From Bombyx mori (taxonomy: Eukaryota > Arthropoda > Insecta > Lepidoptera > Bombycidae), in NCBI RefSeq assembly GCF_030269925.1, contig NC_085118.1:15063001-15127000 (forward strand): a stretch of DNA of 64,000 bases. Reading direction: 5' to 3'. A program made the position numbers and the translations under genes. Shown in pieces: positions 41,981-53,800 of the stretch (within the stretch, counting starts at the first letter, position 1; each line of letters opens with the position of its first letter). The notes beneath the pieces are model-generated. The model was not told where the DNA came from. It searched no databases and worked only from the letters and a program-made list of their open reading frames with translations.

Positions 41981-42699
41981 GTTCATCATGACCATGCCTT
42001 CGATTTTATATTCAGTTTCAAAACTTCTTCAGCTGAACAATGAATCAGAACAGAACCGCTATAACGTATTAGTCTGCGAGCTAAATAATTCAGCTCGCCT
42101 TATCTCCCATCAAGATATAATTCCGCTTAATACCGGGACAGTTGCTAATTGATTTTCTATCTTGAACAAACTCGTTTACCCCCGGAAATAGCTTTCGATA
42201 TTCGATGAGATATCTTGCTTATTTGATAAATACAGTCTTATAAGATACGAAGTGATAATTGTGTCTATTTATAAATTATAGTATTCCTATATAGTATAAT
42301 AAGATTATTATAAATTATATTTTCGAGATTATATCCGATTGCAATTTTTTTAATTGAAAAGTGATCCGGCTATGGATGATAGATAAACATAATTATCTTA
42401 TTCATACTAGTATCCTGAATGATAGGTCTAATCTGCATCTAACTGGTCTTGGAACTAGTTGGAACCTTAATCTATTCATCTAGTTATTACTCGCAACATC
42501 ATCATTATCTAGGCAAAGGGAATCCCAATCGATTCGTTCTAGGAACTCCTTTAACTACAGACTTACGCATCATTATTCCACAGCCATATTTCAACTTATC
42601 TTCAGTTCTAAGTGAAATGGCCACGTCTCCTGGTTTCTAATAATTGACTCCCTGTCTCAGTCTCTGGGTTGGGTGACCATCCCAAGTCTTACTGCCAAC
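41981..42699. other. Intronic, nothing recognised
   Basis: AT-rich. The 63-codon ORF at 42449-42640 has no motif. Confidence 0.35.
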
Positions 42700-42790
42700 C
42701 CTAACGGCGCATTGTGAGTTGACACAGATCGATCACCATCTTACCTATTACTGCTGTTACGGAGCAATATGTTTCAGTTTAAAATATGAT
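42700..42790 (+). mobile_element. Very diverged Bm1-like fragment
   Basis: ATCTTACCTATTACTGCTGT and CGGAGCAATATGTTTCAGTT track the Bm1 body (CCTATTTCTGCCGTGAAGCAG...) with many changes. Confidence 0.5.
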
Positions 42791-42889
42791 ACATGCTCTA
42801 TATAACATTACTCCGTTTTTAACCTTATGTCCTTATGTCCTATTGTGGCTGGTGACATTTTTTAATTTATTCTTTTATTGGTTTATGAT

Positions 42890-43000
42890 CGTTCAGTCCA
42901 CGATGCCATCCGCGCAGCTGAGGATAGGCAAGGCTAGTACAGGGTAATCCAGGGGAAAGTCATTAAAGGAAGCCACGAACCTCAGCAAGGTGGAGCAGAT
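42890..43000 (+). mobile_element. RTE-like LINE fragment (ORF2 end)
   Basis: The plus-strand frame VHDAIRAAEDRQG, followed by a stop and a GTCATTAAAGGAAGCCACGA tail, matches the end of the RTE-like ORF whose relative lies at 24995-25440 (TVHDALS). It is only about 100 bp. Confidence 0.6.
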
Positions 43001-43078
43001 CATCATTACTTTCATGGATATTATGATGACAAATAATGATTAATTCTAGTTGCCATGTCTAAAAACTACTCCTAATAA

Positions 43079-43494
43079 TCTATATATTAATACGTGAAGC
43101 TATAACTTTGTATCCCTTTTTACGAAAATTGCACAGACGGAGGAGTATGAAATTTCCCACACTTATAAAGAATATAGAGAAGGAGTGCAGAATGCTAATA
43201 TTTTTTTAAATTATAAATTAATAATACATTAAATCAATGAAAAAAAGCATTACACACACTACCATGTATTTGACACATACGCGCATGCATACTATTCGTT
43301 TATTGTCAAACTTTTTTCAAATTGAGAATTTAGATTAAATATTTTATTTATTATTCATATTTGTCTAAAGTGTAGTCTTGGTAAAATCTTTAATTATATA
43401 AATTTATACGTCTTCGACAATAGAATAATAATAGTGTACAAACTTATAATTTCAACTAATTACAGTCTAATTTCGTCTACCGGGAGACCACTAG
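43079..43494 (+). mobile_element. Non-autonomous Helitron, family A, copy 4
   Basis: Starts TCTATATATTAATACGTG after an A and ends GAGACCACTAG before a T. The interior words CGGAGGAGTATGAAATTTCC and CATTACACACACTACCATG are family-typical. The 3' hairpin arms are partly mutated. Confidence 0.9.
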
Positions 43495-43612
43495 TACATA
43501 TAATGACGTAGCACAAAAAGCAATGTCACGTCTCGAATCGAAAACAATAAAAAAATGTGTATGGGCAAAATTATGGTCAACATTAAATTTAACTTAACCT
43601 TTTAATTCCCAG

Positions 43613-43810
43613 GTAAATCCTACACGATGCTGGGTCGGCCGGACTCGACACCGAATCTCGGCGCGATACCGTGCGCGATCACATGGCTGTTCCGAGGCAT
43701 CGCAGAGCAGAGGCACAAGTGCGGCACAAGATTTTCCGTGCGAGTTTCGTGCGTGGAACTCTGCACAAATACAAATCAAATACGAGATCTGTTGGCGCCA
43801 TATCAAAATG
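43613..43810 (+). CDS. Kif26: KIF26-family kinesin, exon 3 of 5
   Basis: Completes codon 100 and encodes residues 101-165, plus one base of codon 166. It starts KSYTMLGRPDSTPNLGAIPC and continues AITWLFRGIAEQRHKCGTRF and SVRVSCVEL, ending RDLLAPYQN. KSYTM is the end of the P-loop. NLGxIPCAIxWLF and GTRFSVRVS are signatures I associate with KIF26 rather than other kinesins. The acceptor TTTAATTCCCAG precedes it, and the donor G|GTACTG follows. It is phase 1 at both ends. The ORF on the opposite strand is a shadow. Confidence 0.93.
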
Positions 43811-44132
43811 GTACTGGTTATTTCACTACTCATTCAATATAAGTAACAAACTTTTAATATCATTAAGCTTCTTAGTTTTTCATTACAATTAAATTCAATG
43901 GTATCACAAGAAATATCTAGTTTATCTAAGAATTCCTACATTCTTAGTAATTGTAGCAATAGTCAAGGAAATTACTATTCCCCTATTTGACACAATGAAG
44001 GAAAGCTTTGGTCATCAATAATATTTTTGTAATAAAACCTCAACCTACTTTCGAATAGCTTTATTTGCTTTTATCGTAGTATTTGTTTTAATTTAGGAAC
44101 ATCACATATAAGTTTTTTGTTTTTCGGTTTAG

Positions 44133-44348
44133 ATACGGAGCAATCTCCAGGAGTCTACCTTCGAGACGATCCTCTTTTCGGTACCCACCTCCAGAACCAG
44201 TCAGAGCTTCGAGTTCACAGCGCAGAAAAGGCTGCATTTTATCTGGATGCGGCTCTAGCTACAAGGGGGATTAAAGAAGAGGGAAAAGATAGCCATTTGC
44301 TGTACACTCTACACGTTTACCAATACAGCGTTGGAGGGAAAGGAGCAG
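44133..44348 (+). CDS. Kif26: KIF26-family kinesin, exon 4 of 5 (switch I region)
   Basis: Encodes residues 167-237 with split codons at both ends (phase 1). [20 protein letters not shown] and [16 protein letters not shown] are followed by [20 protein letters not shown]. In most kinesins the switch I region reads NxxSSRSH; here the corresponding place is GKDSH (residues 216-220), so the serine-arginine core is lost while the last S-H pair remains. The acceptor TCGGTTTAG and donor GCAG|GTTATT bound it. The flanking introns are short, 322 bp upstream and 209 bp downstream. The open frame that runs on past the donor to 44473 is intron. Confidence 0.92.
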
Positions 44349-44557
44349 GTTATTATGAATTTAACACCATACATGCAACCAGTTTATGTGCAAATACAAG
44401 CTATGACCTTAGTAATGCAAATACGAAATACACTTCTAATAAAAGCACTCAGAAAAATTACTTTTACACGTAATGAACGAGCTTATTGAGGCTATTTACA
44501 CATAATATCGAAAACAATCACATAATACTTTCTTCTAACAAATAATTTCTTTCACAG

Positions 44558-47220
44558 TGGCTGGGGGTCGAAGCCGTCTTCACCTCATTGACCTTGGAAA
44601 CTCTGAACGTGGAAAAACGAACGGCGGCATTCCCCTTTCGGGATTAGGAAACATTCTGCTTGCTATTTTTAACGGTCAACGACATCTCCCTTATCGGGAC
44701 CACAATCTAACTCACGTACTAAAAGAATGTTTAGGTTCTCTGACATGTCATACTGCCATGATAGTCCACGTGTCTCCTAACGTCCAAAACTACTCCGATA
44801 CATTAACTACTCTACAATTAGCTTCAAGAATACACAGATTAAGGCGTAGAAAGCTCAAATACTCTTCGAATAACAATGCTGGTTCTGGTGGAAGCTCAGG
44901 CGAAGACGCTTCAAAACCGAGCAGCAGCGAACCTGATCCATCGAGTAGTGATTTATCAGCTGACACAGTAATATACGTGGGTCCTATGGACGATGCTACC
45001 GATGGTGAACATCCTCCTGTTTATATTCCTCATATTAACTCTGGAGACAACAGATGTATCCTTAGCAAAGCTTTAAGAGGCTCTGCAGCAGAGCAAAAGC
45101 ATAAGTCTTCATTATCGAAGGTGGTTGAAGAGAAAAGTCCCATTCATAAATTACACTCGTCTCCTAAAGCATCTCCTTTGAAAACTATACAGCCCGGTCA
45201 TACACCGAAACCATCTCCCGTTCATTCAGTTGCTTCAAAATCGACTCCTTTAAAAAAAGCTGCTCCAAAACAATACGTAGAAGACACTAAAAGTACTAGC
45301 GATGAACAGTGGATAGACGGGCCAAGGATATCGAAATCAAAATTGGTTGAGGCGAGACATATTATCAAGGAGACCCAAAATAAGAAACGTGAAACTTGGA
45401 TTGATGGACCGATGCAAGAACCCAAACTCCCGCCACCATTTGACCCCTTAGCAATTCAACCCAATACGATACCCCTTCAAGTTGGAGTGCTAGGAGTTCA
45501 CGGCAGTGAAAACATGGGTTATGGATATATGGATAGCCACAAAAAAAATATGATTCGAAAATGGGTCGAAAATCAAACATCACAAATCCACAAGTCCAGA
45601 AATAGCTCGCCAAGTCACAAGAATCATAAAGATAGCATTAAGACCGGAGATGAATCTGAAACTAACAGAATGGAAATAAAAGAAAGTGTCAGACGAGCTC
45701 ATGTCGAAGAATCTACGATTAGAACCGGCTTGAAGGCTGGATCAAAAGGAAATATGATTGAAGAAGAAAATTTAGTATCATCGGAACAAAATGTAGTAGT
45801 GAAAAAATCTAACAGTAATAGTTCCAAAACAGGAAGAAATGATGTTGACGAAGACGATGATAGTGAAGAATTAGCAGAAATACCCCCAGCTTTGCCATTG
45901 ATTCAGCCCAGCAGTCTGAATAGTCGAGAAGTGTCCATGGAGAGCTTAAATAGTAAATACAAGGAAAGATTAAGAATGGACGACGAAATGTTGTCTAATC
46001 ACAGTAGAGAAATTGAGATTCACGGCATGAGTAGAGGCCATGAAGATGATGATGAAGATGAATTTTTAGAGATCATAGAAGTAGAAGAGCCTCTGGAGCC
46101 GGTTCCGATGCAGGACTGCTGCCTCCAAGTCACTGAGGAAGATATCGCTTTGTGTATGGGATTTGATAACACTTTACCCGGCGACCAAGACGATGATGAT
46201 CACCCTCTCAGGATACTCAGTCAAGAGAATCTAACAGTTGCTTCAACATTTACGGACACTTTTTCCTTATACAGCGAAGTAGAAAGACAGATCAGAAAAG
46301 AAGCATATTTACGGCAAACCATGGAATTTTATACTGAAAACTTTACAAGCGATCAGCACCTCGGCGATCTGAATCCACATGAAAGTTTACATTCGTCGCG
46401 ATCTAGAATAGACGACTACATAAACGATATTTACGAATCTCGACGAATGATAGAACACGATGAAATGATAAATACTAGAATCGCACCTCAATTCCAATCC
46501 ATATCACTGTGTAATGTACGTGATACTGATGATTATCACGGCGATGGTTCTGTATATAGTGAACCAGCATATCGTCCTAGTGATAAGATTTGTGATAGTT
46601 GCAAACGAACCATGTCCAGGCCAGGGAGTGCTGTAGGTGGGGCTTATCACGAACCAGATGGATCTCACAACGACTGCTACGGGCCATTCGAAAGGTACAG
46701 AGGCAACGACATAACTGATGCAAGAATCGCATCTCTAAGACACCCAGATGGTGCATCCGACCCTAACTTGCGAGAAGAAAAACGAATACCCGGAAACGGG
46801 GCGTGTACTTTTAAAGAACTAAAATCTAATTTGCATTTGGAGGTGTCCCCTCCAGTTGTGACAACCGAACCTCGATCCGAGAAACATGAAAAGGGCGATA
46901 AATGCGTAGCCAGAATAGTTGCCGGATCGAAACCGGACGGATACGATAGCGGGCATGAATCAACTCCGAGAACCGGAAAACACAGTCCGGCCGCCACCTC
47001 GAGACGAGCCGAATCCGGCTACGACTCTGTTCCAAGAGACTCAGACGCGTCATCCTTGGACTCATACCCGACTAGACGAGCCGCAGTCGCACGGGCGCAC
47101 GCTAAAAAACACACCACAGCGAAATACAAACAGCACAACGATCGTTCATTCTGCTCGTGGCTAAGGAATCCGTTCACGTGCAAATACGCTGACACCGATC
47201 CAGAAATCAGCGATTTTTAA
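44558..47220 (+). CDS. Kif26: KIF26-family kinesin, last exon: switch II, motor end and long tail
   Basis: Encodes residues 239-1124 and the TAA stop. It opens GGRSRLHLIDLGNSE: motile kinesins read DLAGSE in switch II, here DLGNSE (249-254). The last motor helices follow: SGLGNILLAIFNGQ, LPYRDHNLTHVLKECLGSL and LASRIHRL, with the motor ending near residue 336 in a basic run. The tail of about 790 residues is one uninterrupted exon. It has a serine-rich linker, two WIDGP motifs (one before and one after a charged helix), several acidic runs (EDDDSEEL, DDDEDEF), a CDSCKR pair of cysteines, and SGYDS repeated as GYDSGHES/GYDSVPRD near the end. It finishes FCSWLRNPFTCKYADTD. KIF26 / VAB-8 proteins bind microtubules and act in signalling and cell or axon migration with little or no ATPase activity; whether this one does is inferred from family only. 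Confidence 0.95.
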
Positions 47221-48085
47221 TTCCCTATTTACATAATATCAATAATCTGAATTAGTCATTACGTATCATTAAGCTACATTACCGAATTTAATCTGGAGAC
47301 TGCTTTTGTACTCGTGTTTAATGTGGATAGCTTGGCGCTGTACTCATGAGGTTACCACTGTATTTTTCTATAACAATATCTGCTTCTGTGCTACAACGAG
47401 GAATTTTAATGGCTTCGTTCATTGTAAATATAGACGCAACGGATTTTAAACTCGTTGCTCTCCGAGTTCCGGCTCATTTTGTACTTTTATATACTCTCTT
47501 TTGATAATCTCAGTTTGAATTCAATTTTTACATTCGATTCTTAACTGTTTATAAGTTTTTTACATCTCATAGTCTTCCTCTGTCTTCCCTTTCGTTTATT
47601 CGCGAAATGAATACTTGAAGTTCTTAAGTATATCCTTAATAATATCTTTCCAATCTGTCTGCAAAGCTGTATTTTCTATCAAAATGAGCAACAAACACGA
47701 TAGCTATTCGTCAATAATAAAAATGTATTCGTAACATCATAATTCGATCATTGAATGATTTTCATTGTAAGAATCAACGTTATCATTGTAGTGTAAAAAT
47801 AAATGCTAAAATGATTTTCGTAACTCTTATTTTTACTGCATGCGTAGTAGTGAAGTTCCTTTATGTAATATTTAATGTTGATTTGTTACGAAAACCTGTA
47901 AAAAGACACTTGCAAGGGCCATAGCTTTACGGGGAACGTTGTAAAAGTAGTGAATTGACGTAATATCGCTTGTTACGTCAATGTTTTTGTTATAGTACTA
48001 TTAATATTGAATATATGTATATCCTAAATTTTATTCTACTATGCGTTCGTATTAGTTTACAATAAACTGTTCGATTTCTTATTGG
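47221..48085 (+). other. Kinesin 3' UTR and likely polyadenylation region
   Basis: Unique, AT-rich sequence without repeats after the stop. AATAAA occurs at 47798-47803 and again at 48061-48066. The second is followed by GT/T-rich TTGGCGTGTTTTATT, as expected downstream of a cleavage site. Two transcript ends are therefore possible. Confidence 0.65.
48061..48066 (+). promoter_or_regulatory. AATAAA polyadenylation signal (distal)
   Basis: Canonical hexamer with a GT-rich element about 20 bp downstream. The first AATAAA, at 47798, lacks an equally clear downstream element. Confidence 0.55.
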
Positions 48086-48263
48086 CGTGTTTTATTAATC
48101 TTCTCGCATACCAAAATCCTCATCCTTGTGGTTCCCTAACATTTCCACTCCCGTCCTATCAAGCATCAGTTACGAACAAAACGTGGCACAGGTTTAGTTC
48201 AGCGCACCGTATTCGTTATATTGTGAGGTTTGTTGTAAAATAATTAAATAAATAAAATGTATC

Positions 48264-48497
48264 ATGTTGAAAGCTAGGCAATTATCTGATTGCCAAATAG
48301 CAGCACTGTTGGCGGGAGCAATGCAGCAGTGGGGACGTGACTTATTAGAAAAGGTGGTAGTCTGTAAAAACGAGACAGAAAGCAGTATATTCAGTAGTGA
48401 GCAGATATCTAAAGAATGTACAAGTGGATTTACAAATAAAGCAATATTAAGTGAACTATTGCAATCTGTGTATTTATTTACTGGCTTTGTGATGTGA
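48264..48497 (+). CDS. Hypothetical 77-codon ORF downstream of the kinesin
   Basis: An ATG-started frame in a repeat-free segment about 180 bp after the kinesin's probable 3' end. The product would begin MLKARQLSDCQIAALLAGAM and contain QQWGRDLLEKVVVC and AILSELLQSVYLFTG. It has helical, mixed-charge composition rather than the low-complexity sequence typical of chance AT-rich ORFs. An insect initiator-like AGTTCAGCGC lies at about 48197. No domain is recognised. It could be a small gene, the first exon of a longer one, or a retroposed fragment. Confidence 0.3.
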   Translation: MLKARQLSDCQIAALLAGAMQQWGRDLLEKVVVCKNETESSIFSSEQISKECTSGFTNKAILSELLQSVYLFTGFVM

Positions 48498-48544
48498 AGA
48501 CTAAACTAAAATGGCGATTAATGTAAATCCGTTTTTTATTGTTA

Positions 48545-49045
48545 AATCAAATCAAATCAAAAATTTTTATTCAACATAAATGAAAGTACATACTTGTTTA
48601 ACGTCAAAAGAACTACCGCCAATTCACAAGAACTAGCCTCCGTCCTGATAAGAATTGGCAAGAAACTCAGCGGGCATGTCTCTTTTTTTTAAATATTAGA
48701 TTATTTTTTTAATATTAGAATTTTTTTAAATATTCCTTTTTACATGAGTATAATACATGAGTATAACAATTATTACAATATTGAAATGCCCGGAGCGAGC
48801 AACTCATTCCCACTTTGTGCAATCTTCTAGATAATCATTGACTTTATAGTAAGCTTTATTGCACAGATGTTCTTTAATAGTTTTCTTAAACCTATGTATA
48901 TGTAGGTTCTGAACATCTTGTGGGATTTTGTTGTACAGGCGCACAGACAAACACCCGAATGAATTTCGTATCTTATGTAACCTACTCCTCGGCGCAACAA
49001 GCTTGTGTTTGTTCCTAGTATTTCTATTATGTATGTCCGACATTT
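48545..49045 (-). mobile_element. CR1-like LINE 3' end with RT C-terminal frame
   Basis: The minus-strand frame at 48804-49043 reads HNRNTRNKHKLV, CLSVRLYNKIPQDVQNL and FKKTIKEHLCNKAYYKVNDYL, the usual end of CR1/jockey-like reverse transcriptases in Lepidoptera. The 3' part (48545-48690, plus strand AAATCAAATCAAAAATTTTT ... AACTCAGCGGGC) is shared with 54065-54215. Confidence 0.75.
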
Positions 49046-49058
49046 TAGGAAACTCCTC

Positions 49059-49503
49059 TTTTTTTTTTTTTATTGCTTAGATGAGTGTACGAGCTCACAG
49101 CCCACCTGGTGTTAAGTGGTTACTGGAGCCCATAGACATCTACAACGTAAATGCGCCACCCACCTTGAGATATAAGTTCTAAGGTCTCAATTATAGTTAC
49201 AACGGCTGCCCCACCCTTCAAACCGAAACGCATTACTGTTTCACGGCAGAAATAGGCAGGGTGGTGGTACCTACCCGTGTGGACTCACAAGAGGTCCTAC
49301 CACCAGTAATTACGCAAATTAGAATTTTGCGGGTTTGATTTTTATTACACGATGTTATTCCTTCACCGTGGAAATCAATCGTGAACATTTGTTGAGTACG
49401 TATTTCATTAGAAAAATTGGTACCCGCCTGCGGGATTCGAACACCGGTGCATCGCTCAACACGAATGCACCGGACGTCTTATCCGTTAGGCCACGACGAC
49501 TTC
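49059..49503 (-). mobile_element. Bm1 SINE, full length
   Basis: T-run, complete body, and tRNA-like head ending GGCCACGACGACTTCA. The B-box region GGGATTCGAACACCGG is well kept. It inserted next to the 5' side of the LINE fragment. Confidence 0.95.
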
Positions 49504-50454
49504 ATATAACTTCACTCCTCAATAATATATAATATTATTTACGATTTTTCGCATAATACTTACAGCTTTCGTAGTCAGAGACGATTGTGGTTATGCATAT
49601 GTGCTTTAATGTTAATAAATTTCTTAAAGCAAGTCTCATACAGCAATATAGTGATAAATTATTGAGAATATTCCGACCGCTATTATTTCAATTAAAAACA
49701 AAACATAAAAAAAATAAACCGGCCGAATTAAAGAATGACTTTAGTATCTGAGTGTCACAAACAAGAAAAAGTATTCTTGATTAAATCGAACAAATTCAAT
49801 AAGGGCACATGAAATGCACCCAAATAATTCCGTTCCATTTAATATCTTAGGCTCGTACCGTTCGCAGAGGCATAAGGAATTTAACAGAAACCATTTCGCG
49901 TCGCCCTAAGCAGCCCTTCGTTAATCGTTCAAGTCGTAATAACAGCAACGTCGAAATAGAAACGAATACAGAAGCCCAACGAAAACCCATGAATAAATAA
50001 TACGTTACAGCCTCCTCTCTAGGGGTTGGAAATTTCAAAATCTTTCGGGAGACCAAAGTTTTTTTTACCCCCAACGCCAAGTTTTCCCGTTAAGGAGCCC
50101 CCTATTATCTTTCATTTCGCCAGTAATTTAACATTCCGAATACGCCTCGACAGAATCAAGCTATCAAATAAGGCGTTTACCCTCTTCTCTGGGGTGACAA
50201 CTTTTTTACCCTGGAAATCTTCCAATAATTTGTTAAAGTGGCAGCCGGTTAGCCCATAACGCTTATCGTGTTTCTAAAAAGATTTTAGCGTTTTTACATT
50301 AGACGGGGATCGCGACATATTTTCAGAGGGTAGTCGTAAATTTCTGCGAGTACCCTCGCCACTTAAGTTATCGAACGAAAATATTATAAATTCCTTCGTT
50401 TACAGCAATTTAATTCGATTGGATATTGGATTCGTAATAGGAAACATCTATATT
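49504..50454. other. No recognised feature
   Basis: A less AT-rich part at about 49850-50260 gives two opposed 77-codon ORFs. Neither resembles a known protein and no splice context was found. Confidence 0.35.
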
Positions 50455-50903
50455 TGAAGTCGTCATGGCCTAAGCCCTAAAGGATAAGACGTCCGGTGCA
50501 TTCGTATATGGCGATGCAACGGTGTTCGAATCCCGCAGCCGAGTACCAATTTTTCTAATGTAATATGTACTTAACAGTTGTTCACGATTGACTTCCACGG
50601 TGAAGGAATAACATCGTGTAATAAAAATCAAACCCGCAAAATTATAATTTGCGTAATTACTTGTGGTAAGACCTCTTGTGAGTCCGCATGGATAGGTACC
50701 ACCGCCCCGCCTATTTCTGCCGTGAAGCAGTAATGCGTTTCGGTTTGAAGGGTGGGGCAGCCGTTGTAACTATACTGAGACCTTAGAACTTATATCTCAA
50801 GATGTGTGGCGCATTTACGTTGTAGATGTCTATGGGTTCCAGTAACCACTTAACACCAGGTGGGCTGTGAGCTCGTCCACACATCTAGGCAATAAAAAAA
50901 AAA
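50455..50903 (+). mobile_element. Bm1 SINE, full length
   Basis: Head GAAGTCGTCATGGCCTAAG with a small internal duplication (CCTAAGCCCTAAAGGATAAG), B-box GTGTTCGAATCCC, complete body, and AGGCAATAAAAAAAAA tail. Confidence 0.95.
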
Positions 50904-51140
50904 TTGTTATTTAGTTACAATATCTTTTTTTTATTTTACACAACTGCCACTTATGTTTAAGATACAGGAATCATTTTAACTCAAAATTCGTTGAAAATCA
51001 TTTCAATTTCTGATGCACGTGTTTGTAGTTTGCGGTTAGATTAAATAATAACTTGGAGTGGAGATACAAAAGTACCGTCACAAGAAGGTATGTATACGAT
51101 GTGCTAATGAAGGTATATTTTGTTATTGAATTTAGCTTTT

Positions 51141-51290
51141 AGGTGGGGTAGCCGTCGTAACTATACTGAGACCTTAGAACTTATATCTCGAGGTGGGTGG
51201 CGCATTTACGTTGTAGATGTGTATGGGCTCCTGTAACCACTTAACATCAGGTGGGCTGTGAGCTCGTCCATCCATCTAAGCAATAAAAAA
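51141..51290 (+). mobile_element. Bm1 SINE, 5'-truncated
   Basis: Begins AGGTGGGGTAGCCGTCGTAA and runs to the CCATCTAAGCAATAAAAAAA tail. Confidence 0.9.
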
Positions 51291-51528
51291 AAATTGCTAT
51301 TTGAAAAAAAAAACAAGCCTTTTATTAATAAATAGCTAATGATGATTAAGCAGTTTTGTATGTTTTATTCTGGCGTGTATTACTTTTATTTCATTATCTT
51401 TGACATTTCGTATACTTTACCGTTTTATTGGTCACCACGGACGGCTAAGATCTTGTTTGTCGACTTTTATAACGAAATTTAATTACTGTTCGATCGAACC
51501 GTAAAAATAGTTTTAATAAATTTTTAAG

Positions 51529-51625
51529 GTGTGTGGCGCATTTACGTTGTAGATGCCTATGGGCTCCAGTAACCACTTAACACTAGGTGGGCTGTGAGCT
51601 CGTCCACACATCTAAGCAATAAAAT
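51529..51625 (+). mobile_element. Bm1 SINE, short 3' fragment
   Basis: GGTGTGTGGCGCATTTACG through GGGCTGTGAGCTCGTCCACA to AAGCAATAAAATAAAA. Confidence 0.9.
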
Positions 51626-51962
51626 AAAAATTAAATAAATAATTGGCAACATCCGAAGAAAATACTTGATATAATTGATCAATTCCAGGAATTTATAACA
51701 ATCATGATCTTCTAAAGCGACATAAAGTAAAATTTATGTTTTTTTCACAATTTCCATTGAGATTATTTAAAGTTTGACCTCGTAAAACTAACAATCACTT
51801 ACCAATACGGGAACTCGTCTACAAAAAAAGCTATTTTGCAACTCATTTTAAAATCACTCAATTTCAATTTTATCGAATTAAATTTTATTCAATACGACAA
51901 TTAAGGAATGCGCTATCACAAAATAATTAACAATCAATGCAATAATTTTTTGTAAAAAATTT

Positions 51963-52262
51963 TGAAGTCGTCGTGGCCTAAAGCATAAGACGTCCGGTGC
52001 ATTCATGTTGAGTGATGCACCGGTGTTCGAATCCCAGGCGGGTACCAATTTTTCTAATGAAATACGTACTCAACAAATGCTCACGGATAACTTCCACAGT
52101 TTGGGTTTGAAAGGTGGGGTAGCCACCTATACTTGAGATCTTAGAACTTATATCTCAAAGTGGGTGGCGCATTTACGTTGTAAATGTCTATGCGCTCCAG
52201 TAACCACTTAACACCAGCTCGGCTGTGAGCTCCTTCAACTAGCTAAGCCATTAAAAAAAAAT
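51963..52262 (+). mobile_element. Bm1 SINE with internal deletion
   Basis: Complete tRNA-like head (GAAGTCGTCGTGGCCTAAAG, GTGTTCGAATCCC) to ACTTCCACAG, then a direct jump to the GGTTTGAAAGGTGGGGTAGCC block, losing the middle third. The tail is normal. Confidence 0.9.
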
Positions 52263-53800
52263 ACGAACAAAAAACGTTGGCACTTTTCCGGCCAAATATA
52301 AAGGTTTTCCCCGCAATCTATTTGTCTATCCACAAGCACTCTAAAGGTGAGCATCAAATATATTCATTTTCCCTCGAACCAGCCCAACGCTTTGCACACT
52401 GTTTATACACAGACTACGGAGACCCATTGAAGGGACAGATTTAGTAACGACAAAGAAAACAGGAAAACGATTCTCTCATGACTCAGGACTGATATATCGA
52501 TACAAGCCCACATCCACCTTACCTATCGTTCTGTTATTATTTTCCGCAGCGTAAAACTAGACAAAAACAACGTTTCGCGGTCCTTGTGTCTAAAGAATTA
52601 AGGTTCAAAGTTCATTTTCGGGATTGTTTTCGTGTTCTGATCACGTATGGGGCTCGTCTCCGCGGCACGTGTCCCGACTTTTGTTCTTAGTATTATTTTT
52701 ATCCTCGTTTTGTTCATATTGGCCTGCGTATTATGTGACATAGTTTTCTGTATTAAATCTTTGTGGACGTAATGTTAAAGGAAAGATGACCACGTGGTTT
52801 GACATAAATTTCTCTAATGATACACAATAAACGTTGTTGAGAAACAATTTTTTTTTTATACATATGTATTTGCTTTCTACAGAAAATATATACAAGAGTT
52901 TAGTTTACTTATTTTTAATAACATTTTTTTTGCGTGCATATGTCAGTCATAAACTCGGGCTGTTACGAGATTTTTTGTCATCAAAGACGAATTAAATTCT
53001 TGTGTCGCAGAGTAAGATCCTTTTTGGGTCGTCCAACCATTGTATTAAATGAGTAGACAACAAACAAAGATGACTTTACCTCATTAGTGATGTTTTTCCA
53101 GCTAACCGTAGACAGCGCGACGAGTAATATCAAAGCTTGCTACATCAGAAATGTAAACAACGTTGATAAAAGATTTTTTTAGTTTTAAGCCTCACAGGCA
53201 ATGGATATTTTATATGTAAAAAGAAGCAGATATGTTTCAAGCGCATGTCAAGTGAAGACTCGAAAACAGGCCAATTGGGACGTTTCGTCTTTAGTCGCGT
53301 CTAAACAAATGCAATAATAATATAACAAGTGCAATCGTTCTAATTATAGCTATCTTTTTTACTCACGCGCTTATCCCATCTTTTGTAATTTTCATTAATG
53401 CTACTTGTCAACATGTGTGTGCACTATATCGGTAGGTATGTAGATATATATGGCGCGATCAGATTCGAAGAGTCAGTTACTATGAAGATAACATATCTGT
53501 TGTATAAAAAATCATTGCTCACAGGCAGAAGACAATAAAGAGAACTCGTAAGATGTACTCTTCTCAGCTTTATAACTTAATCGATTTAGTATACGCTTAC
53601 ACTCGTGTGACGACTTAATACTTTTGTGGCTATTTTAATAAAGAAAGAAAGAAAAAAGAACTCGTTTATTCGCTAAGCATAGTGAAAATGAGTTATTACA
53701 TAAGTTCAAAGCTGCGTGTATGCTTTGACATGCTAATTTTAGTGCAGTGTAAGTTATTATGATATTATATAATTTACCATTCATTCATCCATAATTCAAC
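52263..53800. other. No recognised feature
   Basis: Mixed composition without a matched repeat or convincing ORF. Confidence 0.35.

Noticed and set aside
44349..44473. Continuation of the open frame past exon 4
   Set aside because: The donor GCAG|GTTATT and the phase-matched acceptor at 44558 fit the kinesin; the extra frame is low-complexity and breaks the motor domain.
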